DNA from: a virus
Reading direction: 5' to 3' (one strand)
DNA: 64,000 nucleotides
IMG/VR virus record: IMGVR_UViG_3300042197_004918
Location: 1 to 64,000 of that record
This document shows positions 24,272-32,477 of the stretch, in pieces. Position 1 is the first letter of the stretch; each line of letters begins with the position of its first letter. The notes below the pieces were generated by a model. That model was not told the DNA's origin, ran no database searches, and worked only from the letters and a program-made list of their open reading frames with translations. The position numbers and the translations under genes are program-made.

Positions 24272-25348
24272 ATGGACCCACTGAACACTGACGACAAGAA
24301 GAGGTTGTATTCTTTATTTTCAAACGTAAAGGACGACATGACCGGCAAGGTCTTGGATAAGAAGGACACATCGGATGTCTTAATTATTGACGCTCTAAAT
24401 TTGTTCATCCGTGTTTGGTCGGTTTCTCCATATATGAATGAAGACGGTATTCACACGGGTGGCGTCTCCGGGTTCCTAAAGAGCCTCGGAGCCGCCATCC
24501 GTCTCCTTTCTCCAACAAAATGTATTTTGGTATTCGATGGAAACGGTGGAAGCTTGAAACGCAGGAAGATTTATCCTGAGTATAAAAACAAACGGAGGAC
24601 TAAGGTTCGGTTGAATAGAACCTACGTTGACAACTGTTCCAACGATGATGAAGAGAAGAACCTAAAGAAACAGTTAATAAGAACGGTAAATTATCTGGAC
24701 TATTTGCCATTGACTGTAATGGCGGTCGATAATGTGGAAGCCGACGATGTGATTGCATATCTGGCCTTAGATAAGTTTAAAGACAGTTCCATAACCATCA
24801 TGTCGTCCGACAAGGATTTCCTCCAGTTGGCGAGCGATAGAATCAAGATTTGGAGCCCGGTTAAGAAGAAGCTGTATGGTTGCGCTGAACTTCTGACGGA
24901 GTATGGCATAAGCTGTCAGAACTTCATAAACTATAGAATTTTGGAGGGCGATACGAGCGACAATATCAGTGGTATTCCTGGCGCAGGGTTAAAGACCATA
25001 ATCAAGTGTTTTCCGATTTTCACTGACCCTAAACGATATACAACGGATGAAATATGTAATTACGCTGACACACATAAGGGCCGATACAAGTTATATGACA
25101 CAATCTTGGAAAACAAATCCATCCTTGAGCGTAATTATGCTTTAATGCAATTGAATGTAAGCGAGATGCAGGGATTCACCCAATTAAGAGTGAACGAGAT
25201 CATAGATGCTAACGTCGCCCGATTAAATCGGTTTGAATTTAGCAAGCTCGTGACGGAAGATAAGATATGGAACAACATTCCCAACTACCAAATATGGCTG
25301 TCTGAAAACTTTGGAAAGTTGGACAATTTTGTTAAAGTAGTGAAGTAA
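24272..25348 (+). CDS. rnh: 5'-3' exonuclease / RNase H (FEN-type)
   Basis: 358 aa, starting one base after uvsX. DVLIIDALNLFIRV, LVFDGNGGSLKRRKIYPEYK, VEADDVIAYLAL, SSDKDFLQLAS and GDTSDNISGIPGAGLKT are in order the acidic active-site motifs and the helix-hairpin-helix of the FEN/T4 RNase H family. It removes RNA primers and trims 5' flaps on the lagging strand. Length is a little above T4 RNase H (305 aa). Gene symbol by homology. Confidence 0.88.
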   Translation: MDPLNTDDKKRLYSLFSNVKDDMTGKVLDKKDTSDVLIIDALNLFIRVWSVSPYMNEDGIHTGGVSGFLKSLGAAIRLLSPTKCILVFDGNGGSLKRRKIYPEYKNKRRTKVRLNRTYVDNCSNDDEEKNLKKQLIRTVNYLDYLPLTVMAVDNVEADDVIAYLALDKFKDSSITIMSSDKDFLQLASDRIKIWSPVKKKLYGCAELLTEYGISCQNFINYRILEGDTSDNISGIPGAGLKTIIKCFPIFTDPKRYTTDEICNYADTHKGRYKLYDTILENKSILERNYALMQLNVSEMQGFTQLRVNEIIDANVARLNRFEFSKLVTEDKIWNNIPNYQIWLSENFGKLDNFVKVVK

Positions 25349-25351
25349 GGA

Positions 25352-25361
25352 TATATTTATA
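25352..25361. promoter_or_regulatory. Orphan late-like motif TATATTTATA
   Basis: Same 10-mer as before tail genes, but no + strand gene follows; the next feature is a terminator and the end of a minus-strand gene. It may be a remnant left when that gene was inserted. Confidence 0.4.
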
Positions 25362-25391
25362 CTTGGAGGCTATACAACCGTCGGCAACAAA

Positions 25392-25419
25392 AAGGCCCGC
25401 TCATCACTGAGCGGGCCTT
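25392..25419 (-). terminator. Terminator of the minus-strand gene
   Basis: Perfect 11-bp stem AAGGCCCGCTC / GAGCGGGCCTT with a 6-base loop. On the minus strand it is followed by a T-run (the A's at 25389-25393), so it serves the minus-strand gene ending at 25437. It may also stop + strand readthrough, with a poorer tail. Confidence 0.88.
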
Positions 25420-25436
25420 CCGATTTCAATTGTCAA

Positions 25437-26264
25437 TTACTCTATCCAACCACTCGGCGGCTTCGCATACTTTGGGAAACTTTTAGGAAAAGCCACTTGA
25501 TTCATCTTTGGTTGTATAACACCCATGTCAATCAACGCCTCTCTCGAAGCATAGTAAATCTCAAATCGTTGGGTTTTAGTCCCACGAGTGAATTCCGTGC
25601 TTGTGACCTTACTCTCCTTCGCCTTCCCCCAACCAGACCCCATATCAAATGAACGAAGAACGTTGGATGTGTTGCTGTAGTTGACCGCTGTGCCAGCACT
25701 AAGACTATTACAGGAGACCGTTTTCGACATCCCCGATGAATAATCCGCGTCTAATCCACAACTATCTGCTGTGGTGGTGTATTGTTGGTCCATCCATTTT
25801 AACGGAGCACCAGTTCCACCGTCTCGTTGATTATAGAAACCATTGTTAGTGGTCGTGATAACCCAATCTGCATAAGGTTGGTGTTCGTCATATACAACCA
25901 CTCCGATGACTCCACAATTCACAACCGAACCGTCTTTTTTAGATTTAGCATAAGACTGTGATTTCTTCACAAACTTAAACGCTCCAACCTTTTCATCGTT
26001 GTATCTAAATCCCTTGATTCTGCAAGCAGAATAGCCAGCAATGACATAACCAGAGTCTTCGGTTGAGGCCTGTTCTCCGGTTAATACATTCAAACCATCT
26101 ACACTTGTAACGGCTAGAATTCGGGATGAACCGTGGTTTTTTATTGAGATTTCGTATTCGCTACCCTCTTTGGCTTCGACATACACTTTTCCGTCTTTGT
26201 GGTGCTTGGCGACGGAGTTTCCATTTACGAGGATTGTTACCTCGGACAATGCATAGTTTAACAT
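25437..26264 (-). CDS. Isolated minus-strand conserved hypothetical (275 aa)
   Basis: The clearest gene on the minus strand. ATG at 26264 is chosen because an AGAGAAAG ribosome site precedes it; an upstream ATG adds an unlikely basic stretch. The N-terminal half (VTILVNGNSVAKHHKDGKVYVEAKEGSEYEISIKNH split across strands, then SVDGLNVLTGEQAS and GYVIAGYSACRIKGFR) resembles a conserved hypothetical domain found in bacteria and phages. The end is proline-rich (SFPKYAKPPSGWIE). Own terminator and opposite orientation suggest a moron acquired by transfer. Function unknown. Confidence 0.8.
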   Translation of the reverse strand: MLNYALSEVTILVNGNSVAKHHKDGKVYVEAKEGSEYEISIKNHGSSRILAVTSVDGLNVLTGEQASTEDSGYVIAGYSACRIKGFRYNDEKVGAFKFVKKSQSYAKSKKDGSVVNCGVIGVVVYDEHQPYADWVITTTNNGFYNQRDGGTGAPLKWMDQQYTTTADSCGLDADYSSGMSKTVSCNSLSAGTAVNYSNTSNVLRSFDMGSGWGKAKESKVTSTEFTRGTKTQRFEIYYASREALIDMGVIQPKMNQVAFPKSFPKYAKPPSGWIE

Positions 26265-26365
26265 AATTTTATCTTTCTCTTTACGAAAGCTGGTCATACA
26301 CCAGATTCCAGATATAAGTATGGGCAAAAAGTTAAAACAATTTGTGTTTTATTTGTTATAGAGTT

Positions 26366-26379
26366 ATTGTCAATTGACA
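26366..26379. promoter_or_regulatory. Palindrome TGTCAATTGACA in the divergent gap
   Basis: Perfect 12-bp palindrome (26368-26379) between the minus-strand gene and the helicase, touching the helicase ATG. It carries TTGACA on both strands and could be an operator. Its ATTGTCAATT (26366-26375) also occurs at 25429-25438, at the far end of the minus-strand gene. Confidence 0.4.
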
Positions 26380-27761
26380 TGGATACACAAATCATCGACA
26401 ACCTAAAAAAATACGGCGCAGAGTTTCAGTTGAAGTGCATATCGAGCCTCCTCAGCGACAAGTCATTCTTAGAAAGAATTTCTGACATAGTAGACCCGCA
26501 GAGTTTCGAGTCGGACGCCCATCAGTGGATAGTTAAGACCATTATCGAGTATTTTATGAAATACAAAGACATTCCGACGTTGAATGTCTTCAAGGTTCAA
26601 GTTGACACAATCGAGGTCGAAACCTTGAAAAGAGCCGCCGTCGAACAGTTGAAGTTCGTATATCAGAAGATCAGCGACAGCGACATCAACTTCGTTAAGG
26701 AACAGTATTTGGAATTCTGTAAGAATCAAAAGATGAAGAGCGCTATTATGGATAGCGTGGATTTGATTAAACAGGGAGAATACGATAAAATCTCTCATGT
26801 AGTTCAAGATGCACTTAAAGCCGGTATGGAACGAAACGTCGGTCACACGTATATGACAGATATTGATTCTCGTATGAGTGTCATGGCGAGAAATACCACC
26901 AAAACGAATTGGGTAGAAATTGATTCAATCATGGATGGTGGATTGGCGCCAGGAGAACTCGGTGTCATAACGGCCTGTGCCGGTAGCGGAAAGAGTTGGG
27001 TCTTGGCCAAGATTGGGACCGAGACGATGAAACAAGGAAAAAACGTCGTTCACTTCACACTCGAACTTAACGAGAACTATGTTGGTCTTAGATACGATGC
27101 TTGTTTCACGGGAATTGATTTCCAAAACGTCCGTAAGAACATCGACATCGTTAAAGCGAAGATTTCTCAAGTTCCTGGAAAGCTCATCATAAAATACTTT
27201 CCAATCAAAACCGTCTCCGCCCATAATTTAAAACTCCACATCGAAAGAATACAGATGCTTGGAACAAAGGTTGACTTGGTGATTGTTGACTACGCTGACA
27301 TATTGAGGCCAAGTCAGTCCGACAAGAACAGTAACAGTTATAGTGAAGCCGGTGGTATCTATGAAGAACTCCGTGGTGTCGCCGGAGAACTACAGATTCC
27401 GATATGGACTGCATCTCAGAGCAACAGAGCTGCCATGGACGAAGATATTATTCAGGCGAACAACATTTCGGACAGTTACCGGAAGATAATGACTGCTGAC
27501 TTCGTTATGAGTCTTTCACGTAAAGTAAACGATAAAGTCAGTAACACTGCTAGGTTCCATATAATCAAAAACCGTTTCGGACCGGACGGAATGACATTCC
27601 CAAGTAGAATGAATGCGGGATGTGGAGACATTCAAATATTCTCCGAATCTTCGAGAGAAGGTCTTGCTGCCATGGGAGAGATGAACGAGGGCGAGAACAT
27701 CGTCAAGAAGATGATCTCTAATAAGTGGAAATCACATATGGGAGACAACGATAACGAATAA
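26379..27761 (+). CDS. 41: Replicative DNA helicase, gp41/DnaB-like
   Basis: 460 aa, similar to T4 gp41 (475 aa). The N-terminal ~150 residues are the helical collar domain. Walker A is AGSGKSWVLAKIG (~201-213), Walker B VDLVIVDYADIL, then the conserved IPIWTASQSNRAAMD and the arginine-finger region TARFHIIKNRFGPDG. It unwinds DNA at the fork as a hexamer. ATG 26379 was chosen over TTG 26367, which lies in the palindrome. Codon use is normal for the phage. Confidence 0.9.
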   Translation: MDTQIIDNLKKYGAEFQLKCISSLLSDKSFLERISDIVDPQSFESDAHQWIVKTIIEYFMKYKDIPTLNVFKVQVDTIEVETLKRAAVEQLKFVYQKISDSDINFVKEQYLEFCKNQKMKSAIMDSVDLIKQGEYDKISHVVQDALKAGMERNVGHTYMTDIDSRMSVMARNTTKTNWVEIDSIMDGGLAPGELGVITACAGSGKSWVLAKIGTETMKQGKNVVHFTLELNENYVGLRYDACFTGIDFQNVRKNIDIVKAKISQVPGKLIIKYFPIKTVSAHNLKLHIERIQMLGTKVDLVIVDYADILRPSQSDKNSNSYSEAGGIYEELRGVAGELQIPIWTASQSNRAAMDEDIIQANNISDSYRKIMTADFVMSLSRKVNDKVSNTARFHIIKNRFGPDGMTFPSRMNAGCGDIQIFSESSREGLAAMGEMNEGENIVKKMISNKWKSHMGDNDNE

Positions 27762-27876
27762 ATACTATCAAACTGCTTTCACAAAATGAGAACTTTTTTT
27801 GCTAAAAGTTTCTAACAAAGTGGAAGCAATAGTATATTGAACAATAATTATTTCTCACAAAGGATTTTTAGTTACT

Positions 27877-29850
27877 ATGACCGAGATTATTACGAAGGAA
27901 TTTTTAGACAAATACAGGAAATTACAACCGAATTGGGGATTTAACGAACTTGGATACGTTGTTTACAAAAGAACATATTCAAGAACAAAGCCGGATGGAA
28001 CAAGTGAAGAGTGGTTTGAGACTGTCGCGAGATGTATAAACGGTGCGCAGAAAATTGGAGCATCATATACAAAGAAAGAAGCGGAGACACTCTACGATTT
28101 AGTTTTCAATCTGAAATGCAACTTTGCAGGCAGAATGCTTTGGCAGTTAGGCACATCCACAGTTGACAGATTTGGAGCTAATAGTTTATTGAACTGTTGG
28201 TATGTTTCCATGAAAGAACCAAAGGCATTCACGTTTCTTTTTGAAAACCTGATGCTAGGTGGTGGAGTGGGATATAGTATTCGTCGTGAAGACGTTCACG
28301 AACTCCCCAAGATACACAAGTCAGTATCCGTCACGCACTTGAATACAAAGGATGCTGATTTTATCGTTCCCGACACGAGAGAAGGTTGGGTGAAGTTATT
28401 AGACTACACATTGGAAGCGTTCTACAAGAACGGCAAGTCTTTCACCTATTCTACAATTTTGATTCGAGGTGCCGGTGAGAAGATAAGTGGCTTCGGTGGA
28501 AAAGCATCCGGTCCAGCAATTCTTGTAGAGGGTATAAGAAAAATCGCGTCGATATTTCAATCCAGGGAGGGAAAGAAATTAAGAAGCGTCGATGTGTTGG
28601 ATATTTGTAACATAATCGGAAGTGTTGTCGTAGCTGGAAACGTTCGCAGGTCTGCTGAAATTGCATTGGGGGATCCTGATGACGTTCTATACCTCAGAGC
28701 TAAAAACTGGAACACCGGAACAATACCAAATTGGCGAGCGATGTCTAACAACACGATTTACGCCGACGACTATGAACACATAATGCCGGAAGTTTGGGAG
28801 AACGGATATGTCGTCAATCCAGTCTTGAAGACTGCAAATGGAGAACCATATGGATTTTTCAACCTACCACTCTCTCAAAAATTTGGAAGAATTTCCGATG
28901 GACCTATGAAGTCGTCTAACATATATCCTACCGACTTTGATAATGTGGTCGGAACGAATCCGTGTGGAGAAATATCCCTCGCAGATTATGAATGTTGTAA
29001 TTTGTGCGAACTTTATTTGAATAATATCGAATCTGAGGAGGAATTGTTCACTGCTGCCAAACTTTTATACAAGGCACAAAAAGCCATAGCAGCTCTTCCG
29101 TTCATCCACGAGGAGACGAATAAGATCGTCCATAAAAATATGAGGTTGGGTTTGGGAGTAACGGGAATCTGTCAATCTCTTGATAAAGTTAAATGGTTGG
29201 ATAGTTGTTACGTGAATCTTAGAAAGTTTGATAAAGAGTGGAGTAAGGAAAGGGGTTTCCCAGAGAGTATAAAATTGACTACGATAAAACCGTCGGGAAC
29301 TCTGTCAATATTAGGTGGGTCAACTCCTGGAATCCACCCAGCATACAGCAAACATTATTTCAGAACCATCCGCGTTGCTAGCTCAGATAAACTCGTGAAG
29401 GCTTGTAGGGATGCAGGATACAGAACGGAGTTTTTATTAGAACTTGATGGTAAAGAAAATCACGACACGGTTGTTATATATTTCCCATGTGTGACGCCTG
29501 ATGGAGCGGTCTTAGCAAAAGATATGTCGGTCTTTAAACAGCTTGAAATGGTGAAAGAATTACAGAGTGTGTGGAGTGACAACGCGGTAAGTGTAACTGC
29601 ATATTACAAACCAGAGGAACTCGAATCCCTCAAAGAGTGGTTAAAGGTTAACTACGAGAAGAACATAAAAAGTGTAAGTTTTCTACTTCATAAAGACCAC
29701 GGATTCAAACAGGCACCTTACATAGAAATAACTGAACAAGAGTATCTTGAAGCAAAAAAACATCTCAAACACATTGTCGTAAACGAGACGTCGGTATCAG
29801 AAATGATTCAGGGGATCGAATGCGACGGCGGCGCCTGCCCAATTCGTTAA
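27877..29850 (+). CDS. Class II (adenosylcobalamin-dependent) ribonucleotide reductase
   Basis: 657 aa. NSLLNCWYVSM and MLGGGVGYSIRREDV in the N-terminal half, NPCGEISLADYECCNLCEL (active-site N-x-C-x-E), KPSGTLSILGGSTPGIHPAY, and a C-terminal redox pair CDGGACPIR identify a monomeric B12-dependent reductase of the Lactobacillus leichmannii type. It makes deoxynucleotides without a separate radical subunit. AAAGGA at about 27860 is a spaced ribosome site. T4 itself has class Ia and III enzymes, so this points to a B12-using host or B12 supply. Confidence 0.88.
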   Translation: MTEIITKEFLDKYRKLQPNWGFNELGYVVYKRTYSRTKPDGTSEEWFETVARCINGAQKIGASYTKKEAETLYDLVFNLKCNFAGRMLWQLGTSTVDRFGANSLLNCWYVSMKEPKAFTFLFENLMLGGGVGYSIRREDVHELPKIHKSVSVTHLNTKDADFIVPDTREGWVKLLDYTLEAFYKNGKSFTYSTILIRGAGEKISGFGGKASGPAILVEGIRKIASIFQSREGKKLRSVDVLDICNIIGSVVVAGNVRRSAEIALGDPDDVLYLRAKNWNTGTIPNWRAMSNNTIYADDYEHIMPEVWENGYVVNPVLKTANGEPYGFFNLPLSQKFGRISDGPMKSSNIYPTDFDNVVGTNPCGEISLADYECCNLCELYLNNIESEEELFTAAKLLYKAQKAIAALPFIHEETNKIVHKNMRLGLGVTGICQSLDKVKWLDSCYVNLRKFDKEWSKERGFPESIKLTTIKPSGTLSILGGSTPGIHPAYSKHYFRTIRVASSDKLVKACRDAGYRTEFLLELDGKENHDTVVIYFPCVTPDGAVLAKDMSVFKQLEMVKELQSVWSDNAVSVTAYYKPEELESLKEWLKVNYEKNIKSVSFLLHKDHGFKQAPYIEITEQEYLEAKKHLKHIVVNETSVSEMIQGIECDGGACPIR

Positions 29851-29878
29851 GTTAAACTGGTCGTTTTCAAAGAATGTC

Positions 29879-29888
29879 GATATTTATT
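29879..29888 (+). promoter_or_regulatory. Late-promoter-like motif GATATTTATT
   Basis: 13 bases before ATG 29902; the last base differs from the common form of the motif. Confidence 0.4.
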
Positions 29889-29901
29889 ATAGAATATCAA
29901 T

Positions 29902-30507
29902 ATGCCAGACATTGACCTCGAAATAATTGTTTCAGCACTAACTATCATAGGTATTTTGGCCAAAGCTGGATGGTGGTCGTTCAAGTGGCTTCGTGAACAG
30001 TATAAGACTGTAATGAGGGTTCATGGTCAAGTGGACCTCATATTCAAAGAGTTGACCCCCAACGGCGGAGGCTCCATAAAAGATAAAGTAAATTTGATGG
30101 CAAAGGAGATAACTGCAAATACGCAGATGACGGAACAAATATTTTACCGTCAGAGATGGATGATGGACCATAGGCAGGAAGCTATATTTGAGGCTCAAGA
30201 TACCGGAGAGATTTCATGGGTAAATAAACCATACTGTAACCTCACTGGCCGAGACTCTACCGACCTGTTGGGACATAATTGGAAAAACACCATTCACGAA
30301 GAAGACCGTGAAAGAGTTGTGTCAAATTGGGAGGCTTGCATCAAAGACGCCCGGCAGTTTGAAGACGAGTATCGAATCATAGTTGCTAACGGCAACACAA
30401 TAAAAGTATTCTGTTCCGCTTCTCACGTTCAAGGACACGGATACCTTGGTAGTATTCAACTAGCTACCGCATCAAGAGGTTCCGAACCGATGGGACATAA
30501 ATCCTAA
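29902..30507 (+). CDS. Membrane-anchored PAS-domain protein
   Basis: 201 aa. Residues 8-27 (IIVSALTIIGILAKAGWWSF) form one membrane segment. Residues ~30-95 are a helical linker (ELTPNGGGSIKDKVNLMAKE). Residues ~95-190 are a PAS fold: AIFEAQDTGEISWVNKPYCN, LTGRDSTDLLGHNWKNTIHE, EDRERVVSNWEACIKDA, then EYRIIVANGNTIKVFCSAS. No kinase or output domain is present. It probably sits in the inner membrane with PAS in the cytoplasm. A late-like motif suggests late expression. A role in lysis timing or host sensing is speculation. Confidence 0.72.
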   Translation: MPDIDLEIIVSALTIIGILAKAGWWSFKWLREQYKTVMRVHGQVDLIFKELTPNGGGSIKDKVNLMAKEITANTQMTEQIFYRQRWMMDHRQEAIFEAQDTGEISWVNKPYCNLTGRDSTDLLGHNWKNTIHEEDRERVVSNWEACIKDARQFEDEYRIIVANGNTIKVFCSASHVQGHGYLGSIQLATASRGSEPMGHKS

Positions 30508-30513
30508 AAAAAG

Positions 30514-30541
30514 TTGTAATCTGACCCCATCCATGTAATAT
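30514..30541 (+). promoter_or_regulatory. Possible promoter TTGTAA-16-TAATAT
   Basis: The -10-like element ends 6 bases before ATG 30548, implying a nearly leaderless transcript. CCATG (30531-30535) and CATGG (30547-30551) form an inverted repeat that includes the start codon. Confidence 0.35.
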
Positions 30542-30547
30542 GGTTGC

Positions 30548-31339
30548 ATGGAAGTTCCTCCACGAAATTCGGAAGCACCGTTTGATTCATCTAAAGTCTA
30601 TTTGAGACAGATTTCAAAGAGTGTAGCCAAAGACATAATTGTAAAGAATCACTACACCCACAAGTGGAGTCTATGTCAGGTGGCGTATGGAGTATTCTAC
30701 AAGACTAATGAATGTAGCGAACACTTTACCGGAACCGAAGATAAGTTGATAGGATGTTTAATATACGGCCAGCCAGTCGGAAGAAGTGCAGCAGCGTCAC
30801 TATCGGATTCTTTACGGATAGATGAAGTTTTTGAACTAACCAGACTTTTCATTCACGACGGTTTTGGACGGAATATAGAAAGTTATAGCATAGTCCAATC
30901 GTTCAAACTCCTCAACCGAGAGTTCCCTAAAATAAAGGCGGTGTTAAGTTACGCAGACGGAGAACAAGGCCATGTCGGAGTGATATACCAAGCAACCGGG
31001 TTTCTGTATCAAGGAAACTCGTCCCTCGCCTTGATGCCCAATTATAGTTTAAGTTTGAAGGGGCCACCAAACTATGAATGGATGCATAGTAGGTCGGTTA
31101 CGTCAAGATGGGGAAGTTGTAATATAGACCACTTAAAGCGATGTATAGGAAAGACCTTTTATAGAAAGAAGGAATCGACAAAACATAGGTATGTGATTTT
31201 TATAGGTTCTCGTGTGGAGAAGAAGAAACTCACAAAATCTCTTAAACATCCGATATTACCGTATCCCAAGTCTTGTCACCATGTTGATGAAATAGAAGAA
31301 ATTGTAGTGGAAAATAATGCAACCGAAACCTTTTTTTAA
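30548..31339 (+). CDS. Mom-like DNA modification/acyltransferase-fold protein
   Basis: 263 aa. KDIIVKNHYTHKW ... VAYGVFYK, FELTRLFIHDGFGRNIESYS, FKLLNREFPKIKAVLSYADG and QGHVGVIYQATGFLYQG follow the order seen in phage Mu Mom-family proteins (a GNAT-like fold). Mom modifies adenine in phage DNA and blocks restriction. Substrate specificity cannot be read here. The C-terminal ~80 residues are basic and may bind DNA. Possible anti-restriction gene with its own promoter-like element. Confidence 0.7.
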   Translation: MEVPPRNSEAPFDSSKVYLRQISKSVAKDIIVKNHYTHKWSLCQVAYGVFYKTNECSEHFTGTEDKLIGCLIYGQPVGRSAAASLSDSLRIDEVFELTRLFIHDGFGRNIESYSIVQSFKLLNREFPKIKAVLSYADGEQGHVGVIYQATGFLYQGNSSLALMPNYSLSLKGPPNYEWMHSRSVTSRWGSCNIDHLKRCIGKTFYRKKESTKHRYVIFIGSRVEKKKLTKSLKHPILPYPKSCHHVDEIEEIVVENNATETFF

Positions 31340-31340
31340 A

Positions 31341-31350
31341 GATATTTATA
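31341..31350 (+). promoter_or_regulatory. Late-promoter-like motif GATATTTATA
   Basis: Directly after the preceding stop (TAA 31337-31339) and 4 bases before ATG 31355; AGGA (31350-31353) may act as the ribosome site. Confidence 0.5.
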
Positions 31351-31354
31351 GGAT

Positions 31355-32425
31355 ATGAAGCTCAAACTGTCCGAATTGAAGAAAATTATCCGTGAAAATG
31401 TTGATGCAGTTATCCGTGAAAAATTCGGCCACGGAGAAGTAGACCCGTCCGGACAAGGTGAATCGGCGGTCAATGCTTTGTTCGAGAAGGGAAGCATGGT
31501 TGTTGCTTTCTCTGAAATAGAAGACTTGTCGTATGAGATGGAAAAGGACGTAGACCGTGCCGAAGCTCTGTATGAGAAACTTGTGGAGTATGCACGTGAG
31601 GCCGCTCCGGAGTTGGGATATTTGCCCGACGCTCGTGGAGAGTTCTTTGTAAAACGGAATACCACACAGAAGTTTGCGAAAGATTATCCCCAGTTAAAGA
31701 AACCTGCTGTTAAGGCTGACGACGACGGATTTGTTGGAAACACAGAACTTCAAGAATCGAAACTTTCCATCTTGAAGAAGATTATAAAAGAGGCTATTGA
31801 AGAAGTAAAGTCTGAGGATTCTAAGTCAATCGAAGAGTCGATGAAAGCGGTTCTTAGAATGCTTAAAGAACAGAATAAGTCGCTGTCTTTACGTAAGAAC
31901 CGTGCTGGAAACTTTGAAGTCGGCGGATGTTCCCCTACACAAATCGAAATCCGTCCAATGATGAAAGACGCATTTGATGTCATTTTCATCAAAAATGGAA
32001 CCGACCGTGAGAAGAAGATGAACCTCGATTTAAAGGGTGTAAAGGATTATTTGAAGGAGAAGTTGGACGACAAGAAATTGGATTACAAACAAACCGCCTT
32101 CAACAAAGCGGCTTCTCAGGTTGAAGATGAAACCAAAAAGACAACCGGTTTGCCCGACAGCAAGATTAAAGATTTGAAAAAAGTCGGTGACACGAAGAAA
32201 GACGACCTCGATTTCAACAAGAAAGAAGTTGAAAAAGAAGCCGACCTTCCCGACCAGCCCCTCGCTGAAGTTGGAGAAGTGAAGGGTCAATCATCCCACG
32301 ACAGCGACTCTGGTAAAGCAAAGTATACGTTTCCAAAACAAGATAAAGAAGAGAAAAAGCACGTTTTGAAGGGTGGCAAGGGTAAAGAGTTGAAACTGCC
32401 AGAGAAGAAGATAAAAAAGAAGTGA
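31355..32425 (+). CDS. Putative virion protein with two I-I-(K/R)-E tags
   Basis: 356 aa, very rich in Lys and Glu. The N-terminus LKLSELKKIIREN (3-15) and an internal LSILKKIIKEA (137-147) repeat the tag of the genes at 7801 and 8199. Between them is a compact helical domain (~38-115). The C-terminal third is low-complexity and charged (KKDDLDFNKKEVEKEADLPD) and ends KKIKKK. The pattern fits a cleaved internal head or scaffold-associated protein packed with DNA. Late-like motif supports this. No family recognised. Confidence 0.6.
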   Translation: MKLKLSELKKIIRENVDAVIREKFGHGEVDPSGQGESAVNALFEKGSMVVAFSEIEDLSYEMEKDVDRAEALYEKLVEYAREAAPELGYLPDARGEFFVKRNTTQKFAKDYPQLKKPAVKADDDGFVGNTELQESKLSILKKIIKEAIEEVKSEDSKSIEESMKAVLRMLKEQNKSLSLRKNRAGNFEVGGCSPTQIEIRPMMKDAFDVIFIKNGTDREKKMNLDLKGVKDYLKEKLDDKKLDYKQTAFNKAASQVEDETKKTTGLPDSKIKDLKKVGDTKKDDLDFNKKEVEKEADLPDQPLAEVGEVKGQSSHDSDSGKAKYTFPKQDKEEKKHVLKGGKGKELKLPEKKIKKK

Positions 32426-32442
32426 GTTATTTTAATTAGGGG

Positions 32443-32470
32443 TTGACTCTACCGAATATCGTGATAGACT
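32443..32470 (+). promoter_or_regulatory. Promoter-like TTGACT-16-TAGACT
   Basis: The -35 at 32443-32448 and -10 at 32465-32470 end 7 bases before ATG 32478. The predicted transcript would begin at or next to the start codon. Confidence 0.45.
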
Positions 32471-32477
32471 GTATCAA

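Noticed and set aside
25389-25419. Terminator of the exonuclease transcript
   Set aside because: The T-run is on the minus-strand side; assigned to the minus-strand gene, with only possible weak action on the + strand.
26295-26380. Strong promoter for the minus-strand gene from the TTGACA in the palindrome
   Set aside because: At 16-18 bases from that hexamer the -10 candidate is only AAAACA-like; no convincing promoter could be assigned.
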